Made by a program: the position numbers and the translations under genes. A stretch of 64,000 nucleotides of DNA from CALDTK01 sp965215215 (GTDB lineage: Bacteria > Bacteroidota > Bacteroidia > Chitinophagales > Saprospiraceae), in NCBI GenBank assembly GCA_965215215.1, contig OZ244043.1, forward strand, positions 1,860,001-1,924,000, written 5' to 3'. Positions 59,586 through 64,000 of this stretch are shown here, piece after piece (positions within the stretch are counted from its first letter, which is position 1; every line of letters starts with the position of its first letter). Below the pieces are notes generated by a model. That model made no database searches. It saw only the letters and a program-made list of their open reading frames with translations, and was not told the DNA's origin.

Positions 59586-60332
59586 ATGAGAACACTTCCC
59601 TTCCTCGCCGCCCTGCTGCTCGCCTTCGGGTGCGGCAACTCGACCGAATCCGGCACCGCTACCGAAGACCCGACCGACGTGACGGCGCCCGCCGAAGCAT
59701 CTGCCGCGGTACCCTCCGACCTCTCGGAAATAGGGAGCGACGCCGTCGAGACCTTGCTCACCGACGGCCCCATTCACGTTCACCGGGTCGTCCTCGCCCC
59801 GGGCGACTCCCTGCCCGCCCACGAGGGCGGTGATCGGGTGGTTTACGCCCTGACGGAGCTGCCCGCGCTCACGTTCGCAACCGACGGCGAGCCCGAGGAG
59901 CGAGCTTTCGCCGAGGGCGATGTTCACTACCATGAGGGCGGCGTCCACACCGTCGGCAACACCGGCGACGCGGAGGTGAGCTTCCTGGTGTTCGAGCGCC
60001 GGGGGGAGGCCCTACCGGAAGCGGCGGCCGATGGCAGCACCGACATCCCCACGCCGGGAGAGGGCGCCGCCGATGAAGTTATCTTCGACGACGACTTCGC
60101 CGAGGTCCACCGCGTGAGCCTCCAACCCGGGGCTGCCCTGCCGCCGCACGGAGGTGACGCCCGCGCCGTGTACGCATTATCCGGTTATACCGTAGAGTTC
60201 GCCGGTCCGGACGGCACCCGCGAGCAGCGCTTCGAGGAGGGGGAGGCGCACTACCACGAGCCCGGCGACCACACCGTCGAGAATGCCGGCGAGACGGTCG
60301 CCGAGTTTCTCGTGGTGGAGTTCAAGAGGTAA
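59586..60332 (+). CDS. Double-cupin lipoprotein, possible metal binder
   Basis: 248 residues. A lipobox leader (MRTLPFLAALLLAFGCGNST) puts it in the envelope. Two similar cupin domains follow, about residues 55-140 and 155-248: HVHRVVLAPGDSLPAHEGGD with AEGDVHYHEGGVHTVGNTGD, and EVHRVSLQPGAALPPHGGDA with EEGEAHYHEPGDHTVENAGE. In each the H-x-H and later His supply a classical cupin metal site. The repeat suggests internal duplication. In this cluster a periplasmic metal-binding or metallophore-related role is likely, but not proven. The gene converges on the GTPase gene, 34 bp apart. Confidence 0.82.
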   Translation: MRTLPFLAALLLAFGCGNSTESGTATEDPTDVTAPAEASAAVPSDLSEIGSDAVETLLTDGPIHVHRVVLAPGDSLPAHEGGDRVVYALTELPALTFATDGEPEERAFAEGDVHYHEGGVHTVGNTGDAEVSFLVFERRGEALPEAAADGSTDIPTPGEGAADEVIFDDDFAEVHRVSLQPGAALPPHGGDARAVYALSGYTVEFAGPDGTREQRFEEGEAHYHEPGDHTVENAGETVAEFLVVEFKR

Positions 60333-60366
60333 CTACGGGTTGGGGGCGGGGCGGCCGCCTCGGACC

Positions 60367-61647
60367 TCACATACTCAACGGAAACGGATCCACAAACGCG
60401 CCCACCTCGCCGAAGCGGATGAACTCGCCCTGCCGCAGCAGGCAGGCGTCGAGCTTAGCGCGGGTCCCAACCTCGTCGACGTCCTGCCCGATGAAGACAA
60501 GTTCGTTCATCCGGTCGCCCCAGCGGTGGTGCCACTTGCCCTCGACGTGGTCCTCGTTCTCGACGAAGGCGGGGTGGCGGATGCGCTCGCCGTAGGGCAT
60601 GCTCGCCCACCACGAGCCGGCCCGCTCGACGCGCGAGGAGCCACCGGCCTGACTGAAGTTGATGGCGTCGTCGGGGCGGGAGGCGATATAAAACAGTCCC
60701 TTGGCGCGGATGATGCCGCTGGGGTACTGCTCGTTGAGGAAACGCATGAGGCGCTCGGGGTGGAAGGGGCGCTGGTCGCGAAACACGAACGAGGAGATGC
60801 CGTACTCCTCCGTCTCGGGAGTGTGCTCGCCGGCCTCGAGCTCCTTGATCCACCCGGCCGAGGCCTGGGCCTCCTCGAAGTCGAAGAGCCCGGTGTTGAG
60901 GATCTCGCCCAGGGGCACTTTGCTGAAGGTCGACTCGATGACGCGCGCTCCGGGGTTGAGCTTCCGGATGGCGGCCCGGAGGACACCCAGGGTGTGCGGG
61001 GTGACGAGGTCGGTTTTGTTGAGGACGATGACGTTCGCGAACTCGACCTGGTCGGTGATGAGGTTGACGATCGTGCGCTCGTCGCCGGCGATGTCGGTGA
61101 GGTCGCGGTCGACGAGCCGCTCGTGGGTGCCGAAGTCTTCGAAGAAATTGGCGCAGTCGACCACCGTGACCATCGTGTCGATCGCGCTGAAGCGCGACAG
61201 GTCGATGCCGCTGGCCTCGTCGACGAAGCTGAAGGTCTGCGCCACGGGCACGGGCTCGCTGATGCCCGTACTCTCGATGAGCAGGTAGTCGAAGCGCCGC
61301 TCGCGCGCGAGCTTCTCCACCTCAACCATGAGGTCCTCGCGCAGCGTGCAGCAGATACACCCGTTGCTCATCTCGACGAGGCGCTCCTCGGTGCGGGAGA
61401 GGGTGTCCTGATCGGCGACGAGGCGGGCGTCGACGTTGACCTCCGACATGTCGTTGACGATGACGGCCACCCGGAGGCCCTCCTTGTTGTGGAGGACGTG
61501 GTTGAGGAGCGTCGTCTTGCCGGCGCCGAGGAAGCCGCTGAGGACGGTGACGGGTAGCTTGCCGGTGGCGCGTCGGGAGGGGGCTGCGGTGGCGGCGGCC
61601 TCCGCGGTCGTGATTGCTTGGGGCGGGGCTGAAGGGGGCTTTTGCAT
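60367..61647 (-). CDS. COG0523/CobW-family GTPase (metal chaperone)
   Basis: 426 residues from the ATG at 61,647. G3E GTPase: P-loop VLSGFLGAGKTTLLNHVL at residues 35-52, the metal-binding CxCC motif in SNGCICCTLREDL (Cys97, 99, 100), ESTGISEPVPVAQTF, VLNKTDLVT. The C-terminal CobW_C domain follows (RPFHPERLMRFLNEQYPSGI, GKWHHRWGDRMNELVFIGQD). Proteins of this form (YjiA, ZigA, YciC groups) hand zinc to client enzymes and are usually made under zinc shortage. A long palindrome (61,736-61,760) 90 bp upstream is probably its operator. It is divergent from the LolD/FtsX-type operon. Confidence 0.92.
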   Translation of the reverse strand: MQKPPSAPPQAITTAEAAATAAPSRRATGKLPVTVLSGFLGAGKTTLLNHVLHNKEGLRVAVIVNDMSEVNVDARLVADQDTLSRTEERLVEMSNGCICCTLREDLMVEVEKLARERRFDYLLIESTGISEPVPVAQTFSFVDEASGIDLSRFSAIDTMVTVVDCANFFEDFGTHERLVDRDLTDIAGDERTIVNLITDQVEFANVIVLNKTDLVTPHTLGVLRAAIRKLNPGARVIESTFSKVPLGEILNTGLFDFEEAQASAGWIKELEAGEHTPETEEYGISSFVFRDQRPFHPERLMRFLNEQYPSGIIRAKGLFYIASRPDDAINFSQAGGSSRVERAGSWWASMPYGERIRHPAFVENEDHVEGKWHHRWGDRMNELVFIGQDVDEVGTRAKLDACLLRQGEFIRFGEVGAFVDPFPLSM

Positions 61648-61735
61648 CGGTAGGTAGGGGAGTGGGGGGTCTGTGATTAGATAGGGTGAGCGGGATCGCC
61701 GACGACTGGGCTGGGCGGAGAGGAAAAAAAAGACG

Positions 61736-61760
61736 ATAATTGCAACTTGGTTGCAATTAT
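61736..61760. promoter_or_regulatory. 25-bp perfect palindromic operator candidate for the CobW-type gene (site b)
   Basis: ATAATTGCAAC, spacer TTG, GTTGCAATTAT: an 11-bp perfect inverted repeat. Size and symmetry are those of a Fur/Zur-family box. The core TTGCAAC-N3-GTTGC recurs at 61,843 and in altered form at 53,358. Confidence 0.7.
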
Positions 61761-61830
61761 AACGCGCGATCACGCTTCCAGCGTAGTCGCCGCCGGCGTG
61801 ACCCCAGGTACGGCCCAGAAATATCCGTAG

Positions 61831-61864
61831 CCTTGCACATTATTGCAACAATGTTGCGTTTGCA
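61831..61864 (+). promoter_or_regulatory. Promoter with embedded operator candidate for the small-protein/ABC operon (site c)
   Basis: TTGCAAC (61,843-61,849), spacer AAT, GTTGCGT: the same 7-3-7 geometry as site b. It lies between a TTG -33 element (in CCTTGCAC) and a TGCGTTTG -7-like box (one mismatch to TAnnTTTG) at a spacing of 19 bp. A bound regulator would therefore block this promoter. Bases 61,853-61,870 also resemble the middle of site a (GTTGCGYTTGCAMCTTAG). Confidence 0.6.
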
Positions 61865-61903
61865 CCTTAGCGTTCCGCTGCCGCCGTGAGCGCGCGGATA
61901 CTT

Positions 61904-61917
61904 GTTTTGGCGAAAGC
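61904..61917 (-). repeat. 14-mer GCTTTCGCYAAAAC, copy 8 (Y = C)
   Basis: Exact copy on the minus strand in the leader of the small-protein gene, 16 bp before its start codon. Confidence 0.7.
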
Positions 61918-61933
61918 CGCAAACCCCACCCGG

Positions 61934-62164
61934 ATGATCCCAACGACTTATGAGGAGTGGCGCTCCTGCATCACCCGCGACTGCGGTATCGACCTCACCC
62001 CGGATTTCGCACGCGCGCGGCTCGCCGTGTACGAAGACGCCACCCTCGCGGAGACGCGCAGGTTTGCTAAGGTGTACGGCCGCGCTCACCTCGCCAACGT
62101 GTTGCGGTGGCTGCGCACGGAGATCGAGCGACAGAAGACCTCCGGCGCACGGGTCACCGCGTGA
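61934..62164 (+). CDS. Small helical protein of unknown function, first gene of an ABC operon
   Basis: 76 residues from the ATG at 61,934: MIPTTYEEWRSCITRDCGID, LTPDFARARLAVYEDATLAE, TRRFAKVYGRAHLANVLRWL, RTEIERQ. Cytoplasmic, all-helical by appearance. Its stop overlaps the GTG start of the ATPase gene (GTGA). I do not recognise the family; its place at the head of a probably zinc-regulated ABC operon suggests a role in that system. An earlier in-frame start at 61,886 is less likely because it overlaps the leader and repeat. Confidence 0.65.
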   Translation: MIPTTYEEWRSCITRDCGIDLTPDFARARLAVYEDATLAETRRFAKVYGRAHLANVLRWLRTEIERQKTSGARVTA

Positions 62165-62835
62165 GCGCCCCCGAGATGCTCGTCGCCGAGGGGCTCAGCT
62201 ACCGGCACCCCGGCCAGCGGCCGTTGCGCTTCCCCGACCTCCGCGTCGGGTCCGCCGAGGCGCTCCTGTTGCTCGGCCCGAGCGGCGCCGGCAAGACGAC
62301 GCTCCTCCACCTGCTGGCCGGCTTGCTACCGCCGGCCAGCGGGCGGATCGCGCTGGACGGGCAGGACCTCGGGCTGCTGAGCCGTAGGGCGCTGGATGCG
62401 TGGCGGGGGGCGCACGTCGGGATCGTGTTTCAGCGACCGGCTTTCGTCGCCTCGCTTACGGTGGCGGACAACCTGCGGCTGGTGCGGCATGCGGCGCGGG
62501 ACCGCGACGGTGCGTTGGCGTCGGTGGCCGAGCGCCTGGGCATCGGGCGATTCCTGGATCGCGATCCGGCGACCCTGAGCGCGGGCGAGCAGCAGCGCTG
62601 CGGGATCGCGCGCGCGGTGCTCAACCGCCCCCGCCTCCTCCTGGCCGACGAGCCGACGAGCGCCCTCGACGACGACAACGCCGCCCGCGTGGCGGCGGTC
62701 TTGCGCGCGGAAGCCGAGCGCGCGGGGGCCGCACTCGTCGTCGTGACGCACGACACCCGCCTGCGGGCCCTAATCCCGACCCAGGTCGAACTGGAATCGG
62801 ATGTCGCCTCCCTCGCCAATGCCGACCCCGCATGA
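62161..62835 (+). CDS. LolD/MacB-type ABC ATPase
   Basis: 224 residues from the GTG at 62,161, which overlaps the preceding stop; an ATG at 62,176 is also possible. Walker A LLLGPSGAGKTTLLHLLAGL, Q-loop IVFQRPAFVASLTVADNLRL, signature TLSAGEQQRCGIARAVLNRP, Walker B LLLADEPTSALDDDNAARVA, H-loop VVVTHDTRL. The type is that of LolD and MacB, which work with FtsX-fold permeases without transporting through a pore. The permease gene overlaps it (ATGA). Similar ATPase/permease pairs occur in the Zur regulon of Pseudomonas (PA4064-PA4065), from memory. Confidence 0.9.
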   Translation: MSAPEMLVAEGLSYRHPGQRPLRFPDLRVGSAEALLLLGPSGAGKTTLLHLLAGLLPPASGRIALDGQDLGLLSRRALDAWRGAHVGIVFQRPAFVASLTVADNLRLVRHAARDRDGALASVAERLGIGRFLDRDPATLSAGEQQRCGIARAVLNRPRLLLADEPTSALDDDNAARVAAVLRAEAERAGAALVVVTHDTRLRALIPTQVELESDVASLANADPA

Positions 62836-64000
62836 GCTACCTCGCCCTACGCAACCTCCTGCACCGACCGGCCAGCACGGCGCTGTGCCTCGCGCTCCTC
62901 GGCTTCGGCGTCGGGATCATCAGCCTGCTCCTGGTCTTACAGAGCGAGCTACGGGAAAAACTCGCGCGCGACCTCGTCGGCGTCGACCTCGTCGTCGGGG
63001 CGAAGGGGAGCCCGCTCCAGCTCGTCCTCTCGGCCCTCTACCACGTCGACGCTCCAACCGGCAACATCCCCGCCGCCGAGGCCGAGCGCCTCATGCGCCA
63101 CCGCGAGGTCGCACGCGCCGTCCCCCTTGCGTACGGCGATTACTTCGGCGGTTACCGCATCCTGGGGACGACCCCCGACTACCTCGAGCTGTACGGCGCG
63201 GAACTCGCGAGCGGGCGGCTTTATGCGGCGCCGCTGGAGGTCGTCCTCGGGGCGGCCGTGGCCGAGCACCGTGGCCTGGCGGCGGGGGCGACGTTCTTCG
63301 GGCAACACGGCGCGGCGCACGCGGGGGAGGTACACGACGAGCACGCCTACCGCGTGGTGGGGGTGTTGCGCGAGACCGGCACGGTCGTCGACCAACTGGT
63401 TTTGACGCAAGTCGAGAGCGTGTGGGCGGTACACGAGCACGGGTCCGACGACGCAGCCTCCGCCCCCGACGCACCCGAGGCATCGCTCACGGCGCTCCTG
63501 TTGAAGCTCAAGCGACGCCAGAGCCTGTTTACGCTGCCCCGCCTCATCAACGAGGGCACCACCCTGCAGGCCGCGCTGCCGTCTATCGAGATCAACCGGC
63601 TGTTGTCCCTACTCGGCGTCGGCGTCGATACGTTGCGGCTCGTCGCCGGGGGGATACTCGTGCTCTCGGCATTTAGTGTCCTACTCGTGCTGTACGGGCG
63701 GCTCCGGGACCGCCGCCGGGAGCTGGCGCTGTTGCGGTGCCTCGGCTACCGGCCGCGCGAGCTCTTCGGACTCCTCCTCCTCGAGAGCCTCCTCCTCGCG
63801 GGGCTCGGCTACGCGTTCGGCTTCGCGCTGAGTCGCTTGGGCCTATGGCTCGTCGAGCGGCGCGCCGGGGGCGACTTCCACCTCGAGCTCTCCCTCGCGC
63901 CACTCCCGGCCGAACTCCTCCTCCTCGCACTCGCCCTCGCCATCGGCGTAGCGGCCGCCCTGCTGCCGGCCGCACGAGCCGCGCGCCTCCACGTCGCGGA
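62832..64000 (+). CDS. FtsX/MacB-type ABC permease (partial, runs off window end)
   Basis: At least 389 residues; the stop lies beyond the window. Start ATG at 62,832 overlaps the ATPase stop. N-terminal helix (ALCLALLGFGVGIISLLLVL), a large periplasmic domain beginning VGVDLVVGAKGSPLQLVLSA, LYHVDAPTGNIP (a motif typical of this permease group), then FtsX-type helices LVAGGILVLSAFSVLLVLYG, RRELALLRCLGYRPRELFGL, LLLESLLLAGLGYAFGFALS, LAIGVAAALLPAARAARLHV. The periplasmic domain has many His (AEHRGL, GQHGAAHAGEVHDEHAY, VHEHGSD), which would suit metal handling. It presumably works with the LolD-like ATPase in envelope metal homeostasis. Confidence 0.85.
   Translation, partial: MSYLALRNLLHRPASTALCLALLGFGVGIISLLLVLQSELREKLARDLVGVDLVVGAKGSPLQLVLSALYHVDAPTGNIPAAEAERLMRHREVARAVPLAYGDYFGGYRILGTTPDYLELYGAELASGRLYAAPLEVVLGAAVAEHRGLAAGATFFGQHGAAHAGEVHDEHAYRVVGVLRETGTVVDQLVLTQVESVWAVHEHGSDDAASAPDAPEASLTALLLKLKRRQSLFTLPRLINEGTTLQAALPSIEINRLLSLLGVGVDTLRLVAGGILVLSAFSVLLVLYGRLRDRRRELALLRCLGYRPRELFGLLLLESLLLAGLGYAFGFALSRLGLWLVERRAGGDFHLELSLAPLPAELLLLALALAIGVAAALLPAARAARLHVA

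Noticed and set aside
60283..61557. 424-codon plus-strand frame opposite the CobW-type GTPase
   Set aside because: The minus strand encodes a protein with intact GTPase motifs; the plus frame has none.

Overview
The window looks like a chromosome segment of a high-GC member of the Bacteroidota. The evidence is several secreted proteins ending in Por/T9SS-type C-terminal sorting domains, SusC-like TonB-dependent receptors with an N-terminal carboxypeptidase-regulatory domain, a GYDIA-type GHMP kinase, a Bacteroidota-style RHS protein and TAnnTTTG-type promoter boxes. The Saprospiria/Lewinella group would fit, but this is inference; I see no rRNA. One tRNA (Asp) is present.

Layout. 1-38,998 is mostly ordinary chromosome: two TonB-dependent receptors (one cut by the window edge), an HTH-membrane protein, a membrane-anchored Mrr-like nuclease, T9SS cargo, ilvD, a Gfo/Idh/MocA oxidoreductase, a GH3-family protein, recO, a TonB-C protein, yjbQ with two ArsR-type regulators, tsaB/prfA head to head, a small lower-GC two-gene unit, galT-galK, an ammonium transporter, a sensor kinase, an SDR, a frameshifted PIG-L deacetylase, a GHMP kinase fused to a GGCT/AIG2-like domain, alkB divergent to a flavin/2Fe-2S reductase, an OmpA protein, tRNA-Asp and a cation/proton antiporter.

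39,216-53,260 is an accessory, decaying region. It starts with a frameshifted pappalysin-like protein whose HExxH motif has been lost. A giant RHS protein follows, with a metalloprotease-like C-terminal domain split by a 945-bp IS5-type element (CAA target duplication). The element's own transposase is broken by a 19-bp tandem duplication. Downstream are two orphan RHS C-terminal cassettes, each starting with a copy of the same 30-residue hinge and each followed by an overlapping small gene (putative immunity), giving three toxin/immunity-like pairs in series. Next come remnants of a TRAP transporter (dctQ, dctP) with a vapBC module lodged between them; VapC has lost its first catalytic Asp.

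53,343-64,000 looks like a metal (probably zinc) uptake locus: an ABC ATPase, a siderophore-type TonB receptor, two DUF3526-like permeases and a double-cupin lipoprotein on the + strand; a COG0523/CobW GTPase on the - strand; and, divergent from it, a small protein, a LolD-like ATPase and an FtsX-like permease cut by the window edge. Three similar inverted repeats (TTGCAAC-N3-GTNGC core) sit upstream of the three transcription units and look like one operator family.

Scattered across the chromosomal parts but absent from the accessory region is an exact 14-mer, GCTTTCGCYAAAAC, found eight times on both strands and in different codon contexts. It is a candidate genome-wide DNA signal.
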